NCBI RefSeq assembly: GCF_023065955.2
Contig: NW_026622763.1
Coordinates: 86,099,299 to 86,163,298, forward strand
From: Ursus arctos
Lineage: Eukaryota > Chordata > Mammalia > Carnivora > Ursidae
Reading direction: 5' to 3'
DNA: 64,000 bases
The position numbers were made by a program, and so were the translations under genes. The notes beneath the pieces were generated by a model. That model ran no database searches. It was given only the letters and a program-made list of their open reading frames with translations, and was not told the origin of the DNA. Each line of letters begins with the position of its first letter. The stretch's first letter is position 1. Of this stretch, positions 23,266 through 34,554 are shown one piece after another.

Positions 23266-23569
23266 AAATTAGTTCAAAGTCACTTACCACAGTATTTTCC
23301 CAAAGACTGCTCTGTATGCTTCTTGTGTTGTTCATTTTGTACCTAGTTCCTGAAGGTATTTGAATCTGTGCTATCAGCACCACCACCACCACTAAAATGG
23401 AAGCGTCATGGGCTTCAGGACCTGGAAATGAGAATTCCAAACCTGATCATATGACTCTGAACACCAGTCTCTTCTCTTTTTGAGAAATACATACAAAATC
23501 TATCCAACTTCCAAAAGAGGCACGCAGTCTACAAGTATTACATTTAAATCTATGCATTTTTTTCAGAAG

Positions 23570-23808
23570 TAGTATAACACAGTGCTCAAACTAAATGGTA
23601 GAGTAAAAAGATTCTGGGTTTGAATCCCGGATCTGCCATTCTTAACTCATTCTAATTTCACCGAAGTATTTAATTTCTCTAAGCCACATATCACACTGGT
23701 AAAATGGCTTGAATAATCACCATCTCACTGGATCATTAGAAGGATTTAATGATATTATATACAAATCCTTTAGCATATTGCTGGCCCATAGTAAGTGCTT
23801 CATAAAAC
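23570..23808 (+). mobile_element. MIR (sense), near full length
   Basis: The landmarks 'ctgggtttgaatcccggatc', 'tttaatttctctaagccaca', 'ctggtaaaatggcttgaata' and 'gcccatagtaagtgcttcat' are in order. It overlaps the 84-codon frame at 23709-23963, which is therefore not credible. Confidence 0.85.
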
Positions 23809-23809
23809 T

Positions 23810-24297
23810 ATCGTTTGTGCCCATACTCACTGGATTAACAGAAAATAGGTATCTACGCAACAAATACACTAATAATTATGCATTAGCACAGAAAGAGATT
23901 AAATCAAAGCAAAGGAGTTTAGAAAAGAGAAAAAAATTAACTTCCTTTAGTCTTGGTGTCTGATACTTAGCAAGTCCAACGTTAGAGTACTAATTAGACT
24001 ACAGTTATAATTCATGGTTGTACGGTCAAAAATATTTTTGAAAATTTATAAAGAAAAATCACCTTTTCCTGTATTGACTGAAAAATAAGTTTATCATATA
24101 ACATTATCTCAGGCATTTGTTTTCGTTTTATCACAGAATTCTTTTAAATTATGAGTAATAACAAACATTAGGATTCAGGTCACACGCATATACATTTTAA
24201 GAATCCTGGATGTTAGCTAAAACAATGAAAACAAAAATTATCTTATTTTCCCACCCTTGCCTGCAGGTAAGCAATGAAAACAGAGCACAAAGGTCTA
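23810..24297. other. Unassigned AT-rich sequence
   Basis: Nothing recognisable. Confidence 0.4.
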
Positions 24298-24498
24298 GGG
24301 GCTCCTGGGTGGCACAGTCCTTGAGCAGTCAGCTCTTGATTTCATCCCAGGTTGTGATCTCAGGGTCATAAGATCGAGTCCTGCATCAGGCTCTGTGCTC
24401 AGTGTGGAGTTTGCTTGAGTTTCTCTTACCCTTTCCCTCTGCTCCTCCCACTCTTCCCCTCTCTCTCTCTAAAGTAAATAAATCTTTAAAAAAAAAAA
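24298..24498 (+). mobile_element. CAN-SINE, diverged
   Basis: Head 'ggggctcctgggtggcacag', box B 'agatcgagtcctgcat', CT-rich body and an 'aaagtaaataaatctttaaa' tail. More mutations than neighbouring copies and no clean TSD suggest an older insertion. Confidence 0.93.
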
Positions 24499-24698
24499 TG
24501 CTAGACAGATCTAGAACCACTAGAACTGACTTAGGTAAAAATGGTGAATATAGACTTTATTTCTCTTGATGAGAATGTCCAAAAAAATCTTCAAGAAAAT
24601 ACATTACTTTTAAATATGAAAGCTCTTTGCATGAGACATTATGTTGTGGATGCATTTATAACGAGGAAATACACCAATATTTTTAAAGTTCTCTTAAA

Positions 24699-24860
24699 CA
24701 AATTGGAAGTATTTTTTTATTTTATATTATTTTTTTATAATAATATTTTTTTATTTTATTATGTTAGTCACCATACGGTACATCCCTAGTTTTTGATGTA
24801 AAACTGGGTGTTGTACGCAAGTAACGAATCACGGAACTTTACATCAAATTGGAAGTATTT
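24699..24860 (-). mobile_element. LINE-1 3' end with 5' inversion (twin priming) and 16-bp TSD
   Basis: The T-rich tail and 'gttagtcaccatacggtaca' L1 3' UTR read on the minus strand up to about 24802. From 24803 the next part of the same 3' UTR continues, but in the opposite orientation ('actgggtgttgtacgcaagt'). A perfect 16-bp TSD, CAAATTGGAAGTATTT, flanks the insert (24699-24714 and 24845-24860). The 8-bp sequence at the junction (GATGTAAA) recurs inverted at 24838-24845. This is the structure expected from twin-primed reverse transcription. Confidence 0.9.
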
Positions 24861-26405
24861 AAAAGCTGTAGATGCAATTGAGTCAAGCTTCACTCAAAAG
24901 CTTGTATACTTGTTTGCAAGAACCTCATTTGAATGCTGGCCTATCAAGTCAAGCACAGCTATTTTAGAAAGAAAAAAAAAATGGACAGCAGGAGTTAAAT
25001 TTGATGTTCATTAACATGAAGGAAATTTCTTGCCCCATTTAACTAACATCTTAGTTGGTACAGTGCAACAAACAAATTTTAGCTGTTAAAATCTATTATA
25101 CCTGCTTCAAATTGCATCTCCCTGTAGCCAGAGGCTCAATAGTTGGTTAGATTCAATTTGAGTTGCCAGGGGCTGTTAATGGGTAGGTTTTTCTATTTGT
25201 TCTCTTAATTGTTCTCTATCTAAATTATCACTGATGATGAAATCTTATGTGACTACATTCCCACATAATCAGAAAGTCTAAATAATTTTTCCTCTTCAGG
25301 ATAATGATATGGAACTAAAGGCCCATAAAAATCTTCAGGGACAGTTTTGTTGTTGTTGTTGTTGTTGTTTTTATAATGTGCCACATTTAATTTCAAAATA
25401 AGTAATTCTGTTGGACTTCAACATTACAACAATTTGGAAATAGTAAACAAACTGAAAGTTATAATTGCTAAGCCCATAGTAGGGTCTTAATAAAGGTATA
25501 AATGAGTGTGTATTGATTATCATGGTATATTTCCAGCATTAGGATGCCCTTCTAAACTTTTCATGCATTTTATAATTAATGTGTTATGTGTGTGATATGA
25601 CATTGATATTTCATTCTTTAATCAGTTACTGAGTTTATGATATAACAGTCACAGTAAAACGCAAACAATGAACTAGAAAGGAAAATCTGTACCTATCTTT
25701 TCCAGCAGAGGTCTCTAGAGAGCAACTAAAGTTATGGAAATAAGGGCTATATGTTCAGTAATTTACATAGAAAATTTAACTCTTCGGCTTTATATGAGCC
25801 CTTTCTTTTCACCCACGCCCCTTTCTCTTTTGATGTCTGTGCTCCTTCATCAGATAAAAGGCTGTCTAAAAAACTGATCAGAAGTAGACACAAGAGAACA
25901 GGTTAATCCCAAGTGCACCGGTGTAATGTGTCACAAAACAGACAATGTAATTATCTCAGCAGCCTGTTTAACCAGCTAATTCGGCAGCTTTGCATACCAG
26001 GGGTGAGCTCATCTGTTCACTATATTACCAGCCAGGACGTTTTTCACCAAGATCCCTACAGTTTTACAAAAGCTTGTAAAAGCCTGAGGATTGAGTATTT
26101 CCTTGAATGTGGCATAACAGCTTTTTGCAATCTTTTATTTATAGGGAAGCAACAGACAAACAAAGAGAAGAAAATGCAGATTAGTATTGCGCAATACCAA
26201 AAAAAAAATGAAGTCAATGATATAAATCTCTGTACGTGCTCATTTAAAATGAAATACCCTCTCTTTACTGGGAATCTCTGGGGAAATGCTAAATGATATA
26301 ACAGAAACATGATTTTGATGGCAAAGATTTATAAGCCCAGTTTTGCTTTTCTTAGAAGTAAATTTATTTGCCCCAAATACATTCTGCATTTTGCTAATAC
26401 TGGTA
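24861..26405. other. Unassigned, repeat-poor sequence
   Basis: No gene and almost no recognisable repeat apart from a (TTG)n tract near 25347-25369. The part from about 25890 to 26310 has mixed composition and overlapping open frames on both strands (127 and 84 codons), neither resembling a known protein. It is a fair candidate for conserved non-coding sequence. Confidence 0.4.
25347..25369. repeat. (TTG)n simple repeat
   Basis: About seven tandem TTG units, without an adjoining SINE or L1 body. Confidence 0.9.
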
Positions 26406-26409
26406 CTGT

Positions 26410-26615
26410 TTGGGGGGAGTCAGTGTGGGCTTTATAGTCACAATGACCTGGACTTGAATCCTGGTTCTTCGATTTTTTTTTTATCTCCTGGTCTTGGGCA
26501 AGTTAACCCCACAGTTTCCCAGTCATTAAAATGTGAATAATACCTACATACTGCAATGGTTATTGAGGGACTTAAATCATATGTCAAGGAAATGTGGGGC
26601 ACAAAAAGAGAGCTA
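26410..26615 (+). mobile_element. MIR (sense)
   Basis: The order 'tgacctggacttgaatcctg', 'ctcctggtcttgggcaagtt', 'cccagtcattaaaatgtgaa' and 'aatacctacatactgcaatg' is MIR. The 65-codon frame over it is not a gene. Confidence 0.88.
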
Positions 26616-26640
26616 AGTAAATGGAAGTTATTTTATTATA

Positions 26641-26710
26641 TAATATACACACACATATACATGTATACAAATATACACACATAACAGACACACACACACA
26701 CGTATATAAC
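26641..26710. repeat. Imperfect (AC/AT)n simple repeat
   Basis: Alternating purine-pyrimidine sequence with several (AC) blocks broken by TAT, adjoining the end of the MIR. Such tracts can adopt left-handed DNA. Confidence 0.85.
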
Positions 26711-27560
26711 CCATTATACTTATATAACTCTCAAAAAAGTTAATTAACCAAAGCCTCAGGATCATTCATGCATTATTCCAAGTCTTTTCCTTAAAATGAC
26801 TATCCATTAACCATAGCGATAACCACGTAAGATGCAGGTCCCGTAGCAAACACTGTGCTTTGTGTGCTCAATAATATTTGTTGAATAAAATAAGCATAAC
26901 AGACTGAGGGAAGAAAAAACACTGCAGCATATATAAAATTAGTCAACAGTATTGACAATACTTTAAAGTGATGTGTTTTGGTGTTCAATATTTTCAACAA
27001 ATTAAACTTCTACATCAAAGGATACTAAGTTCTGTGTCTAACAGCTTAGATGTAGGTTATACCTTTGATGTCACAGTCTCATCATTTGACATAGTGAAAT
27101 GACAACAGTGCCAGAAGAGTCAAAGTCAGAGAATAATGAAAACAGTCTTGAAGGTGAGGCAAAGATAAAGGAAGGTTCTGATTTATGGTAAAGTCTGTGG
27201 AAGTGCCTATTACTGCACCATAGTGATGAGGAAATACAGACGGATTATGCTTGAGGTGCAAAATGCCCAAGGAGATGGGGTGGAAAAACTCCAGAGCCAG
27301 GGACAGCGTTCAGAGTGAACCAACCATCACCTCCCAAAGTCTCATGGCAGAGAAGTTTCTGTTCTTCAACAGCAAGTTCAAAGTCCAGGGAAAGAAGTAC
27401 TGGGAAGTCCCTACCTTTGACTTCCACTTGATTCCCCATATAGCCTGTTTGCCACACATCAGCTGAAATAAAAATTGGGTTATGCAGCTCCCCTACTCCA
27501 AATCCTCCTGCAAATCCTATGATCTACATATTCCAGTTTGTTTCAAACCATTTTTATTTC
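26711..27560. other. Unassigned sequence with a GC-richer patch
   Basis: A small L2-like tag ('tcaataatatttgttgaata') lies near 26868. From about 27240 to 27470 the composition is less AT-rich and both strands are open for 70-71 codons. The translations match nothing I recognise, and I cannot decide between an old processed pseudogene, an LTR piece and unique sequence. Confidence 0.35.
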
Positions 27561-27629
27561 AAATTGCTCCACTGAGACAATATTGGCCTTACTATCATTA
27601 TTATTTTCTTTTAACGGCCTGGGATATTG

Positions 27630-27992
27630 TTACCTACCACTGACTGTCTGTCTTTCCCCCTCAGACTTGTGCAAGGTGTGCTTCCTCATTCCACTTCCCC
27701 AGGACCCTGCTCAAACATCACCTCCTTACAAAGCCCCTAGCTGGACACCCATTCTGAAATAGCACCGCCAGTCATTCTCTGTCTTTTATTGTGCTTTCTC
27801 CTTCTTCTTCATATCACTTACCTGGACCTCGGTTTACATTATTTCTTTGCTTATGTGTTTACTGTCTCTCATTCCATATTAGCTCAGTGATGCTAGGAAT
27901 TTATTTCATTCACTGGTCTATCCCCACTGCCTAGAAAGGTCCATAGCACATAGCAGTCACTTAGTACATATATTTGTTGAATAATTAGTGGG
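27630..27992 (+). mobile_element. LINE-2 3' end (sense)
   Basis: Landmarks 'ccaggaccctgctcaaacat', 'cacctccttacaaagcccct', 'ctgtcttttattgtgctttc', 'ctggtctatccccactgcct' and the terminal 'cacttagtacatatatttgt'/'tgaataa' are in order. Confidence 0.85.
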
Positions 27993-28089
27993 AAAGGAGG
28001 CCAGCAGCTGAATGTGTGTGTTTCTACCATTTTTTGTTCATTCTACTTCATATTGTAGAGTGACTGTGAATTTCCACACTCTAGGGCCA

Positions 28090-28195
28090 CCATTAGTCTG
28101 TCAGCTCTTTAAATACGGTAGAGCTTAGATCTTAATTGAATTTTGACTATAATGTCTGGCACAATGTGGCACCTGAGAAAATACTTGCCTAGCAA
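28090..28195 (+). mobile_element. L2/MIR-like 3' fragment
   Basis: The short run 'gtctgtcagctctttaaata' and 'aatgtctggcacaatgtggc' resembles the common 3' core of L2 and MIR. It is too short for a family call. Confidence 0.45.
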
Positions 28196-28394
28196 ACATA
28201 AATTTCAAAAATGAACAAAAGGATGAAATATTAAAGCTATTGAAGTGTTTTTAAAATTGAGAATCATAGTGTATTTCCAAAAATAATTAAACATGTCAAG
28301 ATAATATTGCTGTGATATTAAAACTGGTCCAGTAACAAATATTTCTCTGTCTCAGCCATTAATAAAAAGTACCAGACACTGATTTTATCTTGTG

Positions 28395-28560
28395 GAACTC
28401 TCAATATACCGCTGGCAGGGTCCCATTATTATCATTCCTAACTTACAGGTGGAGAAATTGAGGCGAAAAATTGTTAAGCATCTTGCCCAGAATCACACAG
28501 CTAATAAATGCTAGGATTTGAATTCTAGTCATATTAACAGCTGTCTTTGAGAGCCCTTCA
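28395..28560 (-). mobile_element. MIR (antisense)
   Basis: 'aacttacaggtggagaaatt', 'catcttgcccagaatcacac' and 'aggatttgaattctagtcat' are in antisense MIR order. Confidence 0.8.
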
Positions 28561-28599
28561 GTATCTACTCTTCACACTGATCTTCTGATATTTCAAATA

Positions 28600-29420
28600 T
28601 TATTTTCTCCAATTCCTTTTATAATGAATACCCATTTTCTATTTCTCTCTTCTAGCAATCAAGTTAATATCACTAACTTAAGAACTTACACATTGCAAAG
28701 CTTCAGTAAGGTTTGGATACCAAACTCTTAAAATATACTTAATAATTATGTGTCCCCTCCCAAAAATGAGGGCTAACAAAGGTTAATGTTGTCCTTGGGG
28801 TGGTAAAATTTAAATTTCATTAGAGTCTCCTAAGCCTATTTTAGAGGGAAAAAATGTTGCCATCTTTTCATAAAGCTTGCATTTCAAGGCACTTCTGTGA
28901 TTTATGAATTTCTCTCCCATAGAGAACAAGTGATATACAGCTAGAGTCTAATTCATTCCAACTCATCACATGTATTTTGTAACTCCATATCACCTTTCGA
29001 AATCAATAGGCATTTAATACTGAGGAGATGTATTTAGGTTTGAAAGAAGATAAAAATTAGACTGTGAGCTATTCCCTATATGGAATCCTGTTAACATTTT
29101 CATATGGTGTCAGGTCAAACACCTTAACTTGTTTTTTTAGACTCATTGCCCAATATTCTTCAGCTCCTGTATAATTTACTCTTACACTATGCTTGCAGGC
29201 AATATTAATTTGCATGGGTTAAAAGGGTCATTAGTTTATTACTAAGTATTTGTATGGCCTTCAGCAAAGATAAAGTGTTATATAAGAAGTAACTGTGCAC
29301 CAAATTAATAGTCCTTTCCTCAGAACCTTTATGTTTAAAGTTTTCTTATTTTTCTTTTGTTATTAGATAATTTATATAGTTCTGTTCACAAAACTCATCA
29401 TTTTGAAGTACCTTTCCTTT
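28600..29420. other. Unassigned AT-rich sequence
   Basis: Nothing recognisable as a gene, RNA gene or named repeat. Confidence 0.4.
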
Positions 29421-29424
29421 AGTC

Positions 29425-29560
29425 ACATATTTATTCACTTACTCAATAAATATGCATAGAGAGCCTATTTATTATAACAGGCTCCGTGCTTGCACTGGGA
29501 ATACTGTGGGGAAAAACAGACACAAAGACTGAAAAACAATGTGCAGAGACATCTTTGAAT
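29425..29560 (-). mobile_element. LINE-2 3' end (antisense)
   Basis: The block 'cttactcaataaatatgcat', 'aggctccgtgcttgcactgg' and 'gaatactgtggggaaaaaca' is the antisense L2 end. The related segment at 29980-30330 may be the continuation of the same copy after an unrelated or decayed interval. Confidence 0.65.
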
Positions 29561-29979
29561 GCCATTATAATTATAAAATTAAATTAATAACTAACAACTT
29601 GTTGGCAGATAATACATACAGGGCCATGTCCTGTGGTTGAGGAAATAATACAATACTGTAAGGTTTACATCAACTCTCTCCATTAACTATAGTACCATTT
29701 AAAATATAAATACCACATAAATATATTATCTATTCCAATATTTGAACATGAAAATTGTAAATACACAGGTTGCTTCATATTTTATTAAGTTACTGAAGTA
29801 AATTTTGAATTTATTTTTGTGGAGTCTTTGAAAAAAGAAAATGTTCTCATCTTTTGGTACTGGTTTAAGTGTGTTTGGGATGAAAGACAGAGGAATGGGT
29901 TCATTTTTGAATCAAAAGTCCTGGCATTCCATGCAGAAGAAGCCATATGTGATGAGGCAGGGGGTCTGTGTCCTCAGGA

Positions 29980-30330
29980 CAGCATTTAATCCCATTTGGT
30001 TAGGACATAATGGTAGTGAAGAACAGTGGGAGATAATGTTGAAAATGCAGTATGGTAGGAGTGTTGAGAGTTGTACTTGGCAGGCCAAGGAGACGACAGT
30101 TCTTGTGCAGATCAGGACTGGGCTCTGAAGAGATCAATCTGACAACGAGGTAGAGAATGAATTGGGGGAAAGGACAGAGGAGAAAGAGATGCTAAATGGG
30201 AGGCATGTCAAACCCAGTGAAGGCCTGAACTAGAAGAGTGGACATAAGAATGAAGAAGTAAGGAAAGGTGCTGCAAAAAAGAATCAACAGCACTGGGGAA
30301 CAGACTGGATTTAGATTGAAAGGAATCTGC
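29980..30330 (-). mobile_element. Probable LINE-2 fragment (antisense)
   Basis: Purine-rich sequence with 'atggtaggagtgttgagagt', 'ggtagagaatgaattggggg' and 'agtggacataagaatgaaga' resembles the antisense L2 interior seen at 7.4-8.5 kb. The match is weaker. The 95-codon frame at 29841-30128 overlaps it. Confidence 0.5.
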
Positions 30331-30529
30331 TCACAAAATAAGGCAAGTTTTTTAGAATTTGTCTCATTAAAGTTTCTGACAATGACAAATCAATACAAGG
30401 GTTTTTAAGGTTTCCTCATCTAAGATAACTGTGCCCCTTGAAAATGTTCATATTTATTAATAATGAAATACTAGATAATAATCATATGCTAAGTATTATA
30501 TTTATAAATACTTATTAGTTATTTTAATA

Positions 30530-30750
30530 ATAAACATTTATCAAGCATTTACCAGATAGCATGTTAAAATGTACCAGATGGCACATTAAAGATGTTACAT
30601 ATTACATTCATTTTCTAGTTAAAACCACAACAAACCTCCAGGGAGGTTCAGTTATTATCCCCTTTTTTACAAATGAGAAGATGGGAAATTAGAGAACTAA
30701 AGCAACATTAAGTCAGAATTTGAACTCAGCTCTGCCAGACTCTGCACAGG
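30530..30750 (-). mobile_element. MIR (antisense)
   Basis: 'ccagggaggttcagttatta', 'tttacaaatgagaagatggg' and 'tcagaatttgaactcagctc' are in antisense MIR order. Confidence 0.78.
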
Positions 30751-30869
30751 AGCACGCAGCCAAATTTACATGTGAAAGAATAATCATTACTTCATCCTGA
30801 AGACCAATGAAGCTACAGCATTTGTCCTACTTACTTTTCAAAATGAAATACTGAAGTCTTCTACCCGAG

Positions 30870-31010
30870 TATGACAAATATCTACCTACTGAGAATCCAC
30901 TAGATGCCAACCTCAGTTTTAGATGCTTAGACACTGGATTCTTAGGTACCAAATTCTTACATGGTGAGGATAAAGAAATAAAAAGATATAAACATTCAGA
31001 GAATGTTTAC
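30870..31010 (-). mobile_element. LINE-2-like fragment (antisense)
   Basis: 'atctacctactgagaatcca' followed by 'ctagatgccaacctcagttt' and 'gaggataaagaaataaaaag' resembles a decayed antisense L2 terminus. Confidence 0.45.
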
Positions 31011-32412
31011 ATTCCTATTGCTCAACTACTTCGACACTGAGCTGACTGGGGAAGGAGCAGGAAGAAGCACTGGAGAGAGTTAAGAGGCAAACTTATTCCA
31101 CCTTTGAAGCAACACAGGACTGCCTACTGAAAAAGAAGAAAAAAGGGCTCGTATGGAGAAGTAAGTAGAATTAAGATTGGACTTGGTACATGCTAATGCT
31201 TTGCAGGAAAAGAGGAGAGATTAAGTGATTTATGGTATTTGGGGGAAAAGGAGATGTTCAAAGGAAATGTTTGAGAAAATTTTATCCAATGGTGTGCTGT
31301 GCAATCCCTTCATTAATGTTCTCAAGAAACATTTAGGCAAGACATATACTACATTTCAAGACTTTGGAGGACTGGATTTTTGTTAACTATGGATGCATCG
31401 CCATGCTAACCAAAACATACAGAGAAGCAGCCTCAACTTTTTATAAACATGCTGAAGTATATATCATGACTGTTCTGAGATATGATCCCATATAATCTAA
31501 TAATCTTTAAAGTACTAAAGATTAAGAATAAATAAATTTCTTTTTCTTGGCCAATTAGACTAGATTCAAGGATATCCCTATAACAATATTGTTATTCATT
31601 TAATTTCTGAAATCCTTTTATCTTTTTTTAAAGAGGCAGAAGCATAACTAGCAGGAAGGTGGTCAAATCTAACCTATATGGGATACACAACAGCAATTAC
31701 AATCATCTATCATAATGCAGTTTAAATGATTAAAATTACCTACTTATGGTGGAAAGGAGTGGGGAATCCAGAGTGAGAGTGGGAAATCAGGGACTGAGAA
31801 AGGCACCATAGAAAAAACTCCCACTGACAAGTAATGACTACCCAACTCTCTGTCTCCAAATTCTGTAATCCTACACTCAACCTGCCCCCAAATTCTAATA
31901 CTGTGTCCATATTTAAAGAGCATATAAGAAATATTACATCCATAGCTCACTAGGGAAAATCCAAAATTACTTCTCATCCTCCTCTACTTTCCTATCGCAA
32001 GAACTAGTTTTGGAGTTTTATTTTGCTTTGCTTTGAATCCCATTTTCTTTGAAACCAGCTTTCTCTTGTCTACTCGTGTTCTCCCATAATTACCATCACC
32101 AATGGATTCATATTCTTAAATTGGAACCTAAACTCTGATAAAGGTTTAAAAGAAGGCATGTGAGGAAAAACAAACAACTCTGACAAAGATTATTAAACAT
32201 TATATCCTGCTTGACTTTTTCCTATGGATCGTCTCCAAGCATCAGACCCATTTTTAGATTTGGATTCCTGTTTAATTCCTTGAATAACTTACCCTCTTCT
32301 TCTCAATTGTGAATACTGTCTCTACCTTTGTCCTGACACTTGCCCATTTTTGTTCATCCATCTCTTGGCCAGTTATGCCTCCCTTCTTTGAGACTACAGA
32401 ACAATGCTGGCT
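31011..32412. other. Unassigned sequence
   Basis: No gene or named repeat. Two overlapping minus-strand frames at 31740-31977 (67 and 77 codons) are in different frames of the same DNA, so they cannot both be coding. Neither has a recognisable motif. Confidence 0.4.
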
Positions 32413-33549
32413 TCACTCTCTTTCTTTTTTTTTTTTTTTTAAATGATTTTTTATTATATTATGTTAGTCACCATACAGTACATCCCCGGTTTCCGATGTA
32501 AGGCTCGATGATTCATTAGTTGTGTATAACACCCAGTGCACCATGCAATACGTGCCCTCCTTACTACCCATCACCGGTCTATCCCATTCCCCCACCCCCC
32601 TTCCCTCTGAAGTCCTCAGTTTGTTTCTCATAGTCCATAGTCTCTCATGTTTCATTCCCCCTTCTGATTACCCCCCCCTTTCTTTATCCCTTTCTTCCCC
32701 TACTGATCATCCTAGTTCTTATGTTCCATAGATGAGAGAAATCATATGATAGTTGTCTTTCTCTGCTTGACTTATTTCACTTAGCATTATCTCCTCCAGT
32801 GCTGTCCATGTTGTAGCAAATGTTGAGAACTCGTTCTTTCTGATAGCTGAGTAATATTCCATTGTATATATGGACCACAACTTCTTAATCCAGTCATCTG
32901 TTGAAGGGCATCTTGGCTCCTTCCACGATTTAGCTATTGTGGACATTGCTGCTATGAACATTGGGGTGCATATGGCCCTTCTCTTCACTACGTCTGTATC
33001 TTTGGGGTAAATACCCAGTAGTGCAATGGCTGGATCATAGGGTAGCTCAATTTTTAACTTTTTAAGGGACCTCCACACTGTTTTCCAGAGTGGCTGTACC
33101 AACTTGCATTCCCACCAACAATGTAGGAGGGATCCCCTTTCTCCACATCCTCTCCAACAATTGTTGTTTCTTGCCTTGTCTATTTTTGCCATTCTAACTG
33201 GCGTAAGGTGGTATCTCAGTGTGGTTTTGATTTGAATTTCCTTGATGGCTAATGATTTTGAACATTTTTTCATGTGTCTGTTAGCCATTTGTATGTCTTC
33301 ATTGGAAAAGTGTCTGTTCATATCTTCTGCCCATTTTTTGATTTGTTTATTTGTTTCTCGTGTATTGAGTTTGAGAAGTTCTTTGTAGATCTTGGATACC
33401 AGTCCTTTATCTGTAGTGTCATTTGCAAATATATTCTCCCATTCCGTGGGCTGCCTCTTAGTTTTTCTGACTGTTTCCTTGGATGTGCAGAAACTTTTAA
33501 TCTTGATGAAGTCCCATAAATTCATTTTATCTTTTGTCACTCTCTTTCT
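32413..33549 (-). mobile_element. Young 5'-truncated LINE-1 with 13-bp TSD
   Basis: A T16 tract (poly(A) tail on the minus strand) is followed by the L1 3' UTR and then the C-terminal part of ORF2. The body is about 32426-33536, roughly 1.1 kb of an approximately 6-kb family. The TSD, TCACTCTCTTTCT, is perfect at 32413-32425 and 33537-33549. Perfect duplications, a long tail and an undamaged reading frame indicate a recent insertion. Severe 5' truncation removes the promoter, ORF1, endonuclease and reverse transcriptase, so it cannot move by itself. Confidence 0.95.
32719..33540 (-). pseudogene. LINE-1 ORF2 C-terminal fragment
   Basis: An uninterrupted 273-codon frame matching the end of the L1 ORF2 protein. 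Visible landmarks are '[18 protein letters not shown]' (about residues 62-79), the Cys-rich segment '[18 protein letters not shown]' (128-145, with Cys128, Cys132, His140 and Cys145 as candidate metal ligands), '[14 protein letters not shown]' after it, and '[10 protein letters not shown]' near the end. In intact L1 this region follows the reverse transcriptase and helps bind RNA. The endonuclease and reverse transcriptase domains are absent. The first codons run into the TSD, so the apparent start is a truncation artefact. Confidence 0.93.
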
Positions 33550-34205
33550 AATACTCCATTCTCCAAACCAACCCCATCTTCAGTTCTTCTGTTATCTCAC
33601 TGCTAAGTCACCAGGAAACTGAGGAAGCCCAGGCCAGAACAAAAACACTAGCCCAGCAAGATGTGAGGCAAGTGTGGCATCCAGGAGCTCACGTCTTGAG
33701 AAGTTCATATTGACAGGAGCCATGGGATTCATGAATTCATTCAGGAAGAATCTTGGTTGGCATCCAAGATTTTAGATCCAACCAAAAGAGACTCATAAGA
33801 TACAGAGTTTGAGTCAGCCAGCTGAAGTGGACTAGGGACATAAACGCAAGTTAGTCATGGTGAAACAAGCTAAAGATGGTCAGAGACCAGATTAAAATAG
33901 CGATGGGCAGGATGGGGTACTGGACAGAATCCGGATCAGGAAACCTGAAAATCATTTTGTTGTGGTATAAACAAGCAGTCCAAACAGGAATAAACAGGAG
34001 ATGCGAATGATCCTAGGGCTTTTGTGTACCACTTAAATACACAAGGCCTAATTGTGAGGTTGCAGGTAAGGCTACATGAAATCCCCTGAAAAATACGTCT
34101 ATGGAAGCACAGCATGTTATAATTAAGACAATTTCTACAGCCTTGAAATCTTCAAAAGGCCCTAGGATCTGGTGCCAAAATATATCAGGTTGACAGCCAA
34201 CAATC
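33550..34205. other. Unassigned sequence, possible old LTR-type DNA
   Basis: Moderate GC content with no named family recognised and no gene. It is bounded by the young L1 on the left and the (TTCC)n tract on the right. Confidence 0.35.
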
Positions 34206-34210
34206 ACTGT

Positions 34211-34289
34211 CCCTTCCTTCCTTCCTTCCTTCCTTCCTTCCTTCCTTCCTTCCTTCCCTCCTTCCCTCCTTCCCTCCTTCCTTCCTTTC
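34211..34289. repeat. (TTCC)n simple repeat
   Basis: A pyrimidine tract of tandem CTTC units with a few CCCT variants near the right end. It is probably length-variable. The 65-codon frame across it is low-complexity. Confidence 0.95.
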
Positions 34290-34554
34290 TAGTAAAGAGA
34301 ATTCTAGCACACTTAGTCCTGCATGTTACACTGCCACACTACCACAGAAGTGTGATGAGTTTCCATTGATTTGAGCCAGCACTCAATATAAAACAACAGA
34401 TGCTGAACTGACACATGAGCACAGGACAGTAATTTTTAATTTAGCAAAATAAAAGGGGCAAGGTTAGCTTCTCCTCCTTCAACAATTTACGGCTAGCTAT
34501 CTCCTTATTTTGTTTCTATTAACTTTTCTCCACTAAACAATATTTAAAAACAAG

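Noticed and set aside
25913..26296. 127-codon plus-strand frame overlapping an 84-codon minus-strand frame
   Set aside because: Both strands open over the same DNA is expected by chance in AT-poor patches. Neither translation resembles a known family.
27245..27466. Possible processed pseudogene or exon
   Set aside because: Composition is gene-like and both strands are open for about 70 codons, but I recognise no protein. There is no poly(A) tail or TSD, and splice-site-like words alone are not evidence.
34172..34369. 65-codon frame with repeated Pro/Ser/Leu/Phe pattern
   Set aside because: It is the translation of the (TTCC)n tract.
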